Positions 9,651 to 20,370 of a stretch of DNA of 64,000 nucleotides are shown here, one piece after another (position 1 is the stretch's first letter; the number at the start of each line of letters is the position of its first letter). Below the pieces are notes generated by a model. It saw only the letters and a list, made by a program, of their open reading frames with translations, made no database searches and was not told where the DNA came from. Origin of the DNA: Bradyrhizobium erythrophlei (lineage in GTDB: Bacteria > Pseudomonadota > Alphaproteobacteria > Rhizobiales > Xanthobacteraceae); NCBI RefSeq assembly GCF_900129425.1, contig NZ_LT670817.1, forward strand, positions 8,584,001-8,648,000, written 5' to 3'. The position numbers were made by a program, and so were the translations under genes.

Positions 9651-10547
9651 ATGATGAATCTCGCAATCAATGACCATCGCCTGACCGGGCCCGGGCCCCA
9701 GAACGCCGCGCTGCGCGACTATGATTCGGTGCGCCGCGCCATCGCCTTCATCTCGGAACACTGGCGCGCGCAGCCGACCATCGAAGCGATGGCGGACGCC
9801 GCGGCCGTGACGCCGGACGAGCTGCACCATCTGTTTCGGCGCTGGGCCGGACTGACGCCAAAGGCCTTCATGCAGGCGCTGACGCTCGATCACGCCAAGG
9901 GCTTGCTGCGCGATTCCGCCAGCGTGCTGGATGCCGCGCTCGACTCCGGGCTTTCAGGTCCGGGGCGGCTGCACGATCTGTTCGTCACCCATGAGGCGAT
10001 GTCGCCGGGCGAATGGAAAGCCGGCGGCGCCGGCATGACGCTGCATTACGGATTTCATCCCTCGCCGTTCGGCACCGCCATCGTGATCGCCAGCGGCCGC
10101 GGACTGGCCGGCCTGGCGTTCGCCGATCCCGGCGAAGAGCCGGCCGCGCTCGCCGACATGCAGCGGCGCTGGCCACGCGCGAACTATGTTGAGGACCGCG
10201 CCGGCACTTCAGCGCTGGCGCAGCGCATCTTCGATACCAAACTGTGGCGCGCGGATCAGCCGTTGCGCGTGGTGCTGATCGGCACCGACTTCGAGGTTCG
10301 GGTGTGGGAGACGCTGCTGAAAATCCCGATGGGTCGGGCGGTCTGCTATTCGGACATCGCGGCCAGGATCAAAAGTCCCACGGCGTCACGCGCGGTCGGT
10401 GCGGCGGTCGGCAAAAATCCGCTGTCGTTCGTGGTGCCCTGCCATCGCGCGCTCGGCAAAAGCGGCGCGCTGACCGGCTATCACTGGGGCATCACCCGCA
10501 AGCAGGCGATGATCGGCTGGGAAGCCGGACAAGTGGGAATGAATTAA
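9651..10547 (+). CDS. AraC-type regulator fused to O6-methylguanine-DNA methyltransferase
   Basis: A 298-residue Ada-like fusion. Residues about 20-110 form an AraC helix-turn-helix pair, and the rest is an alkyltransferase domain ending in VVPCHRALGKSGALTGY, where the cysteine of PCHR is the acceptor. The N-terminal zinc and methylphosphotriester domain of true Ada is absent, so the usual methylation switch cannot work in the same way. The frame opens at a GTG (9615), but ATG-ATG at 9651/9654 gives the better start. Confidence 0.9.
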   Translation: MMNLAINDHRLTGPGPQNAALRDYDSVRRAIAFISEHWRAQPTIEAMADAAAVTPDELHHLFRRWAGLTPKAFMQALTLDHAKGLLRDSASVLDAALDSGLSGPGRLHDLFVTHEAMSPGEWKAGGAGMTLHYGFHPSPFGTAIVIASGRGLAGLAFADPGEEPAALADMQRRWPRANYVEDRAGTSALAQRIFDTKLWRADQPLRVVLIGTDFEVRVWETLLKIPMGRAVCYSDIAARIKSPTASRAVGAAVGKNPLSFVVPCHRALGKSGALTGYHWGITRKQAMIGWEAGQVGMN

Positions 10548-10576
10548 CCGGCACGAGTGGGTCCTCGTTGGTTCGA

Positions 10577-11107
10577 TCACCAGTCCAGCCGCTTCCACAT
10601 GATCGCGGTGTCGCACAACCGGCCATCGGGAAACAGCGCATAATCCGGCACCAGTCCGGTCTGCGTCCAGCCTGCGCGCAGATAAAGGCGATGGCCGTTT
10701 TCGCCGGGCACCGTATCGAGCACCAGAAGCCAGCGGCCACGCCGGCTGGCTTCCTTCTCGACTTGCGCCATCAAGGCCGCGCCGACGCCATGGCCGCGAG
10801 CAGCGCGATGCACCAGCAATTTCTTGATGTCGGCGCGGTGCGGCTGATTGGGCGGCGTATCCAGTCCGAGCTGCACGGTGCCGACAATCCTGCCGTCCAG
10901 CGATGCCGCCAGCAACACCGTGTCCCCTGCCGCCACCGAGCCCGCGACTTTCCGAAAGAAGGCAAGCGCCAGCGCATGGGAGAACGGCGACATGAAGCTG
11001 ACGCTGGCGCCGCCTTCGACACAATCGACCAGGACATCGGCCAGCTGGTCCAGCGCGCGATCGGTGACCGGCGCGTCGAGAACGACGATGTCGGCCGCTT
11101 CACTCAC
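10577..11107 (-). CDS. GNAT family N-acetyltransferase
   Basis: A 176-residue acetyltransferase. The acetyl-CoA site is visible as IKKLLVHRAARGHGVGAALM, and the C-terminal part has LYLRAGWTQTGLVPDYALFPDG, as in small-molecule acetyltransferases. The start is a GTG at 11107 that overlaps the gpmA stop as GTGA, so it is translationally coupled to the glycolytic gene; no functional link to glycolysis is implied. The substrate is unknown. Confidence 0.8.
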   Translation of the reverse strand: MSEAADIVVLDAPVTDRALDQLADVLVDCVEGGASVSFMSPFSHALALAFFRKVAGSVAAGDTVLLAASLDGRIVGTVQLGLDTPPNQPHRADIKKLLVHRAARGHGVGAALMAQVEKEASRRGRWLLVLDTVPGENGHRLYLRAGWTQTGLVPDYALFPDGRLCDTAIMWKRLDW

Positions 11108-11727
11108 CCCGCCAGATCGAGCTTCGATGCCACGGTGGCGTCGGCATTGAGCCGGTAGATCACCGGCGCGCCGGTGGCGAGTTCGCGCGCGAGAATTTGC
11201 TCCGGCGAAAGCTTTTCCAGCACCATGATCAGCGCGCGCAGCGAATTGCCGTGCGCAGAGACCAGCGTGCGCTCGCCGCGCAGCACGCAGGGCAAGATCT
11301 CCTGAACGTAGTAAGGCAACGTGCGCGCCAGCGTGTCCTTCAGGCTTTCGCCGCCGGGCGGCGGCACGTCGTAGGACCGGCGCCAGACATGGACCTGATC
11401 CTCGCCCCATTTCTTGCGGGCGTCGTCCTTGTTCAGTCCCGAGAGATCGCCATAGTCGCGCTCGTTCAGCGCGAGATGTTTTTTGACTGGAATACCGGTC
11501 TGGCCAAGCTCGTTAAGCATCAGGTCAAGCGTGTGCTCCGCGCGCTTGAGCACCGAGGTAAAGGCGATGTCGAACGACAGTCCCTGCGCCTTTAATTTTC
11601 GCCCGGCTTGCTTGGCCTCGGCGATTCCCTGCTCGGTGAGACCGGGATCCTTCCAGCCGGTGAAAAGATTCTTCAGGTTCCATTCGCTCTGGCCGTGACG
11701 CACCAGCACAAGAAGACGCTCACTCAT
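11104..11727 (-). CDS. gpmA: 2,3-bisphosphoglycerate-dependent phosphoglycerate mutase
   Basis: Converts 3-phosphoglycerate to 2-phosphoglycerate in glycolysis and gluconeogenesis. LVRHGQSEWN contains the phosphorylated histidine (His11), LNERDYGDLSGLNK carries the proton-donor glutamate, and the second catalytic histidine is in LVSAHGNSLRAL. At 207 residues it is the shorter form usual in alphaproteobacteria. It lies downstream of dapB in the same direction and overlaps the next acetyltransferase gene. Confidence 0.95.
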   Translation of the reverse strand: MSERLLVLVRHGQSEWNLKNLFTGWKDPGLTEQGIAEAKQAGRKLKAQGLSFDIAFTSVLKRAEHTLDLMLNELGQTGIPVKKHLALNERDYGDLSGLNKDDARKKWGEDQVHVWRRSYDVPPPGGESLKDTLARTLPYYVQEILPCVLRGERTLVSAHGNSLRALIMVLEKLSPEQILARELATGAPVIYRLNADATVASKLDLAG

Positions 11728-11765
11728 TTCCCGATCCGTTCAGATTTCTGGAAGTCGCCAAATCG

Positions 11766-12581
11766 TCAGAAGTCGCCGAGCCCGAGCACGTCGGCCATCG
11801 AATACAGTCCGGGCTTGCGCTGGCGCGCCCACAGCGCGGCCTTGACCGCGCCCTGCGCGAACATCGTGCGGTCCTCCGCCCGGTGGGTCAGTTCGATGCG
11901 TTCCATCGGACCCGCGAAAATCACGCTGTGATCGCCGGTGACGGTGCCGCCACGCAATGATGCAAAGCCGATGTCGCCGGCCGTGCGCGCGCCGGTGATG
12001 CCGTCGCGTCCGCGCGCGGAATGCTGATCCAGCGCGATCTTGCGGCCAGCGGCGGCGGCCTGGCCCAGCATCAGGCCGGTGCCCGAGGGCGCATCGATCT
12101 TGGCGCGGTGATGCATCTCCAGCACTTCGATGTCGAAGCTTTCATCGAGCGACTGCGCGACACGCTTGACCAGCGCCGCCAGCAGATTGACGCCGAGGCT
12201 CATATTCCCCGACTTGACGACAATGGCGCGCGAGGTGACGCTCGCGATCACGGCGTCGTCCGACGCCGACAGACCTGTAGTGCCGATAACGTGAACCAGG
12301 CCCCGCTCGGCGGCGATCGCAACATTGGCAATGGTCGCTCCCGGCACGGTAAAATCCAAAATGCCGTCGGCTTTTGCCGACATCGACCACAGGTCGGCCG
12401 ACAGCAGGACCCCGTTGGCAGGCAGGCCCGCGAGCACCCCGGCATCCTTGCCAAGGAGCTCCGAACCCGGCGCTTCCAGCGCGCCGGCGAGAGCCGCACC
12501 AGGTGTTTCCGAGATGACGCGCGTCAGCGCACGGCCCATCCGGCCGCCGGCCCCTGCAACGATCAAGCGCATGTCGGACAT
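11766..12581 (-). CDS. dapB: 4-hydroxy-tetrahydrodipicolinate reductase
   Basis: Reduces the cyclic lysine/diaminopimelate precursor with NAD(P)H. The Rossmann motif is VAGAGGRMGRAL at the N-terminus. The catalytic stretch EMHHRAKIDAPSGTG holds the paired histidines and lysine. At 271 residues it has normal length. The ATG at 12581 is preceded by GAGGT at a proper distance; upstream in-frame codons fall in a repeat-containing spacer. It probably shares a transcript with gpmA, whose start lies 38 bp downstream. Confidence 0.95.
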   Translation of the reverse strand: MSDMRLIVAGAGGRMGRALTRVISETPGAALAGALEAPGSELLGKDAGVLAGLPANGVLLSADLWSMSAKADGILDFTVPGATIANVAIAAERGLVHVIGTTGLSASDDAVIASVTSRAIVVKSGNMSLGVNLLAALVKRVAQSLDESFDIEVLEMHHRAKIDAPSGTGLMLGQAAAAGRKIALDQHSARGRDGITGARTAGDIGFASLRGGTVTGDHSVIFAGPMERIELTHRAEDRTMFAQGAVKAALWARQRKPGLYSMADVLGLGDF

Positions 12582-12634
12582 TTTGAGACCTCGCCCTTGC
12601 GGTATAGCCGGGGCAGGCTGTTCCGGCAACGTCT

Positions 12635-12760
12635 CGTCATGCCCGGGCATAGCCGTCCGAAGGACGGCGTCGCTTCCGCTCGCCTATGTGCCGGGCATCC
12701 ACGCCTTGGCACCACCAGAAAGCAAGACGTGGATGGCCGGGACGGCGCCCGGCCATGACG
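12635..12760. repeat. Paired GC-rich intergenic repeats
   Basis: The left part runs from CGTCATGCCCGGGC to GCCGGGCATCCACGCC. The right part, GACGTGGATGGCCGGG to CCCGGCCATGACG, is its approximate reverse complement. A single related unit occurs at 28229-28266. This is the style of repeat widely scattered between Bradyrhizobium genes. It probably forms large hairpins at the ends of the flanking transcripts. Confidence 0.7.
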
Positions 12761-12783
12761 GAGACCGGGTGGTATTCCAAACC

Positions 12784-13086
12784 TTAGGGCTGCGCCCCGT
12801 CGTAGCCTTCGATAATCACGAGGTCGCTCTCGGCATGAGGGCTGCGGATCGCGACCAGGCGGGTGTATTCCGGCGAATTGTAGCAGGCCAGCGCGGTCTC
12901 ATAATCCTTGAATTCCAGCACCACGTTGCGCGACCGCGCCGAGCCTTCCCTGGCCTCGTGCTTGCCGCCGCGCACCAGGAACCTGGCGCCGAATTTTGCA
13001 AATACCGCGCCGTTCTGGGCGACGTATTCCTTGTAGCCGTCCATGTTGTGGACGTCGATGCGCGCGATCCAGTAACCCTTTGCCAT
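12784..13086 (-). CDS. DUF1330 family protein
   Basis: A 100-residue ferredoxin-like (dimeric alpha-beta barrel) protein of the DUF1330 family. The opening MAKGYWIARIDVHN, the central VVLEFKDYETALACYNSPEY and the C-terminal VIIEGYDG are characteristic. Biochemical function is unknown; relatives are small dimeric binding or isomerase-like proteins. It is 18 bp downstream of pyrF in the same orientation, an arrangement I believe is common in Bradyrhizobium. Confidence 0.85.
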   Translation of the reverse strand: MAKGYWIARIDVHNMDGYKEYVAQNGAVFAKFGARFLVRGGKHEAREGSARSRNVVLEFKDYETALACYNSPEYTRLVAIRSPHAESDLVIIEGYDGAQP

Positions 13087-13104
13087 CGAATCTCTCCGTT
13101 TTGT

Positions 13105-13815
13105 TCAGCCCAGCGCCTGCACGATTTCAGCCTGGATGGCGTCCGCTGCTCCTCTGGGATCGGCGGCTTCCATCACGGGTCTGCCCACCACCAGATAATC
13201 GGCGCCGGCTGAAATGGCGCGGGCCGGCGTCATGATGCGCTTCTGGTCGCCGGTGGCGCTGCCCGCGGGCCGAATGCCGGGGGTGACCAGGTTCATGTGA
13301 TGACCGACAGTCCCGCGCAAGGCTGCCGCCTCCTCGGGCGAACAGACGAGACCATCGACGCCCAGCACCTGCGCCTGCCGGGCGCGGGCCTCGACCAGAT
13401 CGGACACACCCAGCCGGTAGCCGGCGGCGTGCAGATCGCCGTCGTCATACGAGGTCAGCACCGTGACGGCGAGGATTTTCAATCCCGATCCGGCGCGGGC
13501 CTCGACCGCCGCCTTCATGGTCTGCGGATAGGCGTGCACGGTCAGGAATGTCGCGCCCAGCCTGGCGACGCTCTCGACGCCGCGCGCCACCGTGTTGCCG
13601 ATGTCGTGCAGCTTGAGATCGATGAAGATTTTTTTGCCGCCATCAGCGAGCTGCCGAACCAGCGGCAGCCCTCCGGCATAGGCGAGCTGATAGCCGATCT
13701 TGTAAAATGTCACGCTGTCGCCAAGCCGGGCGATCATCGCTTCCGCGGCGGCGACATCGGGCAGGTCCAGCGCCACGATCAATCGGTCGCGAGGGGCGAT
13801 AACGGATGGCTGCAT
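13105..13815 (-). CDS. pyrF: Orotidine 5'-phosphate decarboxylase
   Basis: Last step of UMP synthesis. The catalytic FIDLKLHDIGNT carries the Lys-Asp pair, and the phosphate-binding C-terminal motifs VTPGIRP and DYLVVGRPV are intact. Its 236 residues are typical of the bacterial group I enzyme. It is preceded by a flavin reductase gene whose stop lies only 6 bp upstream, and followed by the DUF1330 gene, so a three-gene transcript is likely. Confidence 0.95.
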   Translation of the reverse strand: MQPSVIAPRDRLIVALDLPDVAAAEAMIARLGDSVTFYKIGYQLAYAGGLPLVRQLADGGKKIFIDLKLHDIGNTVARGVESVARLGATFLTVHAYPQTMKAAVEARAGSGLKILAVTVLTSYDDGDLHAAGYRLGVSDLVEARARQAQVLGVDGLVCSPEEAAALRGTVGHHMNLVTPGIRPAGSATGDQKRIMTPARAISAGADYLVVGRPVMEAADPRGAADAIQAEIVQALG

Positions 13816-13821
13816 GTCACC

Positions 13822-14400
13822 TCACATCATGTGCTGGGAAACGTCGATCAGTTGCCGCACCAGCGCTTTCAGCGCCTCGGCATCGGCTGCGAGTTTCAGT
13901 CTGTCCATATCATCATAGGCCTCACCGGCGAACGACAGCGCGAGCTGATGCGGGATAACCGTGGCCTGGCAGGCGGCAAGAATCAGCCGCAGCGCCGCCA
14001 GCGCACGGGTTCCGCCGAGTCGGCTTTCCGACGCGGCCGCGATCGCAAAGGCACGTTCGCGAAATATCTGGCCGCGGGTTTCGTGCGCATCCTGCACGCG
14101 GCTGACCCAGTCGATGGTGTTCTTGACCAGCGCCGGCACCGACGAATTATATTCCGGCGTCACGATCAGGACGCCGTGATGCGCGCCGATCATGCGCTTG
14201 AGGTTGATCGCATTCTTCGGCACGCCGGATTTCGTCTGCAGGTCGCCGTCGTAGATCGGCAGCGGAAAATCGCCGAGCGAAATGCGCGTGACTTCGGCAC
14301 CGGCTTGCGCGAATTCATGCACGGCTGCCGCCGCGAGCCTCGCATTGAGCGAGCCGGTGCGAAGCGAGCCGGGGATCACCAGGATTTTCAGCGCGGACAT
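13822..14400 (-). CDS. NADPH-dependent FMN reductase family protein
   Basis: A 192-residue flavodoxin-like protein. ILVIPGSLRTGSLNARLA is the FMN phosphate-binding loop, and VTPEYNSSVPALVKNTIDW is the second signature of the NADPH:FMN/azo-/chromate-reductase group. It is likely a cytoplasmic, dimeric quinone or FMN reductase; the physiological acceptor is not evident. The gene is tightly followed by pyrF. Confidence 0.88.
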   Translation of the reverse strand: MSALKILVIPGSLRTGSLNARLAAAAVHEFAQAGAEVTRISLGDFPLPIYDGDLQTKSGVPKNAINLKRMIGAHHGVLIVTPEYNSSVPALVKNTIDWVSRVQDAHETRGQIFRERAFAIAAASESRLGGTRALAALRLILAACQATVIPHQLALSFAGEAYDDMDRLKLAADAEALKALVRQLIDVSQHMM

Positions 14401-14452
14401 GATTTAAAATCGCGTTCAGGACGAACCCGCCGCCTTGGCGGTGTCGGACGGC

Positions 14453-15055
14453 TCAACCCTTGCGATACACCCAGACACGGGCCGGCGGAAGGTTCATCCA
14501 GATGCGCTCGGAGGCTTCTGTGGATACGCCGGGCAGCGATTTCGGAATCGGGGGCGCGACCGAATAAGTGAACTGCACGAACGGCGCACCCGGCGACAGC
14601 GCCGCGAAGGCATCGCGGACCAGCTTCAGCCGCGTCAGCATCGGCTTGGTGACGAGCGGCAGGCCGGACACCACGGCGCAAGCGGGAGCGCTCAATACGT
14701 TCCAGAGCGAATCGCGCAGCGCGTAGGCGTCGCCCTGCACCACCTTGGCATGCGGATAGCGGTCCCGCAGCAGCGCACAGAAACCCGGATTATATTCGAC
14801 CAGTACGAGCCGCTTCTGATCGACGCCGTGCTCGATCAGCGCGCTGGTGATCGCACCGGTCCCGGGCCCAAGTTCGACGACCGGCCCATCGGAATCGATG
14901 TTCACATATTGCGCCATGGTGCGCGCCAGCAGCCGCCCCGAGGGCATCACCGCGCCCATGCGAAGCGGCTTCTCGATCCATGAACGGAGAAAACGCACCT
15001 CATCGTCGAGACGAAGAGGTTTCTTCAACGCACGCACGGACGATTGCAATGGCAT
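14453..15055 (-). CDS. pmtA: PmtA-like phospholipid N-methyltransferase
   Basis: A 200-residue class I SAM-dependent methyltransferase. VVELGPGTGAITSALI is the SAM motif I and LVEYNPGFCALL follows. The N-terminal FLRSWIEKPLRMGAVMPSG and C-terminal NLPPARVWVYRK match the Sinorhizobium/Bradyrhizobium PmtA group, which methylates phosphatidylethanolamine towards phosphatidylcholine. Bradyrhizobium carries several Pmt-like enzymes, so the exact step is uncertain; a distant role in rRNA or small-molecule methylation cannot be excluded. Confidence 0.72.
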   Translation of the reverse strand: MPLQSSVRALKKPLRLDDEVRFLRSWIEKPLRMGAVMPSGRLLARTMAQYVNIDSDGPVVELGPGTGAITSALIEHGVDQKRLVLVEYNPGFCALLRDRYPHAKVVQGDAYALRDSLWNVLSAPACAVVSGLPLVTKPMLTRLKLVRDAFAALSPGAPFVQFTYSVAPPIPKSLPGVSTEASERIWMNLPPARVWVYRKG

Positions 15056-15150
15056 GTCGCTACCAGGCGGGACCGCGCTTCGGCGGCAGTGTCAGAAAAT
15101 AGTCATAAAGACGTATAGGTAGCAACCGATACGGTCAAGCGGCGAGCCCT

Positions 15151-16278
15151 CTAGGTGGCCCCGCGGTTACCGAAGAAGTCCTTGACCTTAGTGAAGAAAC
15201 CCGCTGCCTCGGGCTGGGTTGCACCGGACGATAGTTTCTCGAATTCGGCCAGCAATTCCTGCTGCTTCTTGGTCAGATTCTGCGGCGTTTCGACCGCGAC
15301 CTGGACATACATGTCGCCGGTCTGACGCGACCGCAACACTGGCATGCCCTTTGATGCGATCCGAAAGCGCCGGCCGGTTTGGGTTCCGGACGGGATTTTC
15401 ACCTTGGTCTTGCCCTTGTCGATGGTCGGCACCTCGAATTCGCCACCCAGCGCCGCCGTCACCATCGAGATCGGCACGCGGCAGTGCAGGTCCGCGCCGT
15501 CGCGCTGAAAGAATTGATGCGTGGCCAGCGAGAGGAAAATATAGAGATCGCCCGGCGGTCCGCCACGGACGCCGGCCTCGCCTTCGCCGGCCAGCCGGAT
15601 CCGCGTGCCATCCTCCACCCCTTGCGGAATATTGACCGACAAGTTCCGTTCGCGCGTCACCCGTCCCGAGCCTGAGCAGGAGGGACAGGGGTCTTCGATC
15701 ATCTGCCCGCGGCCCTGACAGCCCGGACAAGTTCGCTCCAGCGTAAAAAATCCCTGCGCCTGCCGGACCCGGCCGGCGCCGCCGCACATCGAGCAGCTCT
15801 TCGGCTTGGTACCGGACTTGGCGCCGGTGCCCGAGCAGGATTCGCAGGTCACCGAAACCGGAATCTCGATCTGGGCGGTCTTGCCGAGGAAGGCTTCCTC
15901 CAGCGTGATTTCCATATTGTAGCGCAGGTCGGCGCCGCGCTCGCGCCCACCGCGGCCGCGTTGCCCGGCCATGCCGAACAGGTCCTCGAAAATATCGGAG
16001 AAGGACGAAGCAAAGCCGGCGCCGAAGCCCGGACCACCGGCCCCGCCTTGCTCGAACGCCGCATGGCCGAACCGGTCATAGGCGGCGCGCTTGTCGCCGT
16101 CCTTGAGGACTTCGTAGGCTTCGTTGATTTCCTTGAAACGGACTTCGCTGGTCGCGTCGCCCGGGTTCTTGTCGGGGTGCCATTTCATCGCAAGCTTGCG
16201 GAAGGCAGCCTTGAGCTTGGACTCGTCCGCGTTCCGCTCGACTTCAAGGGTTTCGTAGTAGCAGCGCTTGGTGGACAT
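15151..16278 (-). CDS. dnaJ: Chaperone DnaJ (Hsp40)
   Basis: Co-chaperone that stimulates DnaK ATPase and delivers substrates. The J domain has KWHPDKNPG with the essential HPD. A Gly/Phe-rich linker follows (about 75-105). Four CxxCxGxG zinc motifs are visible: CESCSGTG, CSMCGGAG, CPGCQGRG and CPSCSGSG. The C-terminal substrate-binding domains complete a 375-residue protein of normal length. It lies 141 bp downstream of dnaK in the same direction. Confidence 0.97.
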   Translation of the reverse strand: MSTKRCYYETLEVERNADESKLKAAFRKLAMKWHPDKNPGDATSEVRFKEINEAYEVLKDGDKRAAYDRFGHAAFEQGGAGGPGFGAGFASSFSDIFEDLFGMAGQRGRGGRERGADLRYNMEITLEEAFLGKTAQIEIPVSVTCESCSGTGAKSGTKPKSCSMCGGAGRVRQAQGFFTLERTCPGCQGRGQMIEDPCPSCSGSGRVTRERNLSVNIPQGVEDGTRIRLAGEGEAGVRGGPPGDLYIFLSLATHQFFQRDGADLHCRVPISMVTAALGGEFEVPTIDKGKTKVKIPSGTQTGRRFRIASKGMPVLRSRQTGDMYVQVAVETPQNLTKKQQELLAEFEKLSSGATQPEAAGFFTKVKDFFGNRGAT

Positions 16279-16419
16279 CCGTCAAATCCGCCCGAGGTTT
16301 GTCCTCATCCCGAAGAATGCGTCCTGGAGAATGCAGTCTCCGGCTTAACGAAAAATGACCCCCATCCTGCGAGACGCGGCTTGCGTGCTCTTCAGAATGA
16401 GGGCCATGGTTACAGCCGT

Positions 16420-18321
<1,902 letters not shown>

Positions 18322-18678
18322 GGTCCTCATATCCTTCTTTTTGCGGCAGGTTGGCCAGGCCCTGACGGCGCACCAATCCAAACCCCCAAACGATCAAATG
18401 CTCGCGATATTGCGACGGTGAGCCTCATATAGGAGGGGGGCACTGGCCTGCAAGGACCGGGACGCAACGTTGGCCCATGAAAACCTCGCTCTTTGAAAGA
18501 TAGTGTCCCCCTCACTGGGCCGGACAGCGCGGCCGGCGGAGAGGGTTAATGGGCGGCCTGGTCTGTCGCCGGACCGTTAAAACCGCTAAAAGCGGGGGGC
18601 CTGAAACGTGACCTCCGGGAATGAAGACCGTGGCCGGCCGACCATTGAACGGCCTCAATGCAAACCCAGTAGATTTTC
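18322..18678. other. Intergenic region between divergent dnaK and exported-protein gene
   Basis: 357 bp without a gene. It holds the candidate RpoH promoter for dnaK and, near 18550-18600, GC-rich sequence without a clear signal. No CIRCE element, RNA gene or repeat was recognised. Confidence 0.6.
18427..18454 (-). promoter_or_regulatory. Candidate RpoH (sigma-32) promoter of dnaK
   Basis: Read on the minus strand, CTTGCA (18454-18449) is followed after 15 bp by CCTATAT (18433-18427). This matches the alphaproteobacterial heat-shock consensus CTTG...CYTATNT as I recall it. It lies 106 bp upstream of the dnaK ATG. No CIRCE inverted repeat was found here. Confidence 0.6.
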
Positions 18679-19620
18679 ATGAAGCTCATTCGACTAATAT
18701 CCGCCGTTATTCTGCTCCTCCCGGCCCTATCGCCCGCCTTCGCCGCGGACGTTGTCTTTCCGCCGGGTATGCGGATCGGGATGACGCCCCTTGTGGGCAT
18801 GGTCCAGGCAAAAACATTCCAGGGATTCGAAACCGACGACCAAAGCGTCAAGGTCCTGGTGGCGGAGCTTCCGCCCGAGGCCTATGGCGAGGTCATGAAT
18901 GCCTTCAAGGCCAATCCCGCGGGCAGCGGCGGCATCAAGCCCGAGAGCATCGAGACATCAGCCGGCGTTGCCTACTATACTGCTGAATCCGCCAAGGATG
19001 GCGCAACCCCCGTACGGCGCTATTCGATGATTCTGTCGGGGGGCTCCTTCTCCGGTTATGTCGCGGTGCAGGTTCCCGAGAACGCCACCAAGATCTACAG
19101 CGATGACGCGGTACGGCAGATGTTCGCGACGGCGGCAATTCGCAAGGAGGTTCCGGTCGAGGAGCAGCTTGGCCAGATGCCGTTCAAGGTCAGCGAACTC
19201 AGCGATTTCAAAAATGTCCGCACGTTGGCGCTTGGCGCCGCCCTCATTCTCGCCGACGGCGACGAGGTAACCGGCTTTGAGGCCGCGCCCTTCATGGTGA
19301 TCGGCGTGATCGGATCGGCGCCGGCACAGCCGGAAGATCGCGGCCGCTTCGCCCAGCAGATCGCAGCGACGATTCCTGGGGTACGCGACGCCCGGATCAC
19401 GATGTCCGAGCCGCTCCGCATCGACGGCACGCCAGGTTATGAAACGCGGATCGATGCGACCAGCGGCAAGGACAATACCGCCGTCACCGTGGTGCAATGG
19501 CTGAAATTCGGCGGCGGCCCCAACGCGCTGCGCATCATTGGAAGCGCGCCGCGCGACCAGTGGGCGAAGGCATTTCCGCGCTTCCGCGCCGTGCGCGACG
19601 GCATTCAGCCGCGCGGATAG
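18679..19620 (+). CDS. Exported protein of unknown function
   Basis: A 313-residue protein with a clear Sec signal peptide: LIRLISAVILLLPALSPAFA followed by AD, with cleavage after AFA. The mature part has no cysteine pair, membrane segment or catalytic motif that I recognise. It looks like a soluble periplasmic alpha-beta protein, with two similar halves beginning near FPPGMRIGMTP and SELSDFKNVR. It sits between dnaK and grpE but on the opposite strand, so it is not part of the chaperone transcripts. Confidence 0.75.
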   Translation: MKLIRLISAVILLLPALSPAFAADVVFPPGMRIGMTPLVGMVQAKTFQGFETDDQSVKVLVAELPPEAYGEVMNAFKANPAGSGGIKPESIETSAGVAYYTAESAKDGATPVRRYSMILSGGSFSGYVAVQVPENATKIYSDDAVRQMFATAAIRKEVPVEEQLGQMPFKVSELSDFKNVRTLALGAALILADGDEVTGFEAAPFMVIGVIGSAPAQPEDRGRFAQQIAATIPGVRDARITMSEPLRIDGTPGYETRIDATSGKDNTAVTVVQWLKFGGGPNALRIIGSAPRDQWAKAFPRFRAVRDGIQPRG

Positions 19621-19638
19621 CCTCGCTCGACGGCGGGC

Positions 19639-20259
19639 TCAGGCTGCGCTGTTCGGCTCGTTGCCGTTCGCCGGCGCGCCCGCCTTGGCGCCACCCTTGG
19701 AGACCGCGACCAGCGCCGGCCGCAACACCCGCTCGCCGATCATGTAGCCGGCCTGCACGACCTGGAGCACCGTTCCGGCGGGCACCGACGCGTCGGGGAC
19801 CTCATACATCGCCTGCTGGAAATTCGGATCGAATTTTTCGCCCGCCGGATCGAATTTTTTAACGCCGTTTTTCTCGAGCGCGTTGAGCAGCGACCGCTCG
19901 GTCAGCTCGACGCCTTCGATCAGCGCCTTCAGCACGGGATCGGCCGATGCCCTGGTGTCGGCCGGAACCGCGTCGAGCGCGCGCTGCAGATTGTCGGCGA
20001 TATCGAGCACGTCGCGGGCGAAACCGGAGATACCATAGGTTCGCGCATCGGCGACCTCGCGCGTCGTGCGCTTGCGCAGGTTTTCCATTTCCGCCAGCGT
20101 GCGCAGCATCTTGTCGCGCGATTCCGCGAGCTCCTTGGCCAGCGCTTCGGCCGATCCCACTTCCGGATCGTCGGGCATGATGTACGGCTTGGAAACCACG
20201 GGCTCGGGGGACTGCGCCGGGTTCACCGGATCGTCCTTCTGCCGGTCGGGATCGGTCAT
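19639..20259 (-). CDS. grpE: Nucleotide exchange factor GrpE
   Basis: Releases ADP from DnaK. The 206-residue product has a disordered acidic N-terminus, a long helix with LAEMENLRKRTTREVADAR, and the C-terminal beta-wing ending in VLQVVQAGYMIGERVLRPALV, the GrpE signature. The ATG at 20259 begins MTDPDRQKDD, fitting alphaproteobacterial homologues; upstream in-frame codons lack support. It lies 111 bp downstream of hrcA and may be co-transcribed. Confidence 0.96.
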   Translation of the reverse strand: MTDPDRQKDDPVNPAQSPEPVVSKPYIMPDDPEVGSAEALAKELAESRDKMLRTLAEMENLRKRTTREVADARTYGISGFARDVLDIADNLQRALDAVPADTRASADPVLKALIEGVELTERSLLNALEKNGVKKFDPAGEKFDPNFQQAMYEVPDASVPAGTVLQVVQAGYMIGERVLRPALVAVSKGGAKAGAPANGNEPNSAA

Positions 20260-20370
20260 AGGCTGCCTTCTTGAAAAATCGTCTGGGATCAATGGGGAGG
20301 AGAGTGGCTGGCCGGGATATCGTGCTTTAAGCGCCAAAAATCAAGCGCAACCGACGCCGTATCGGCGAGA

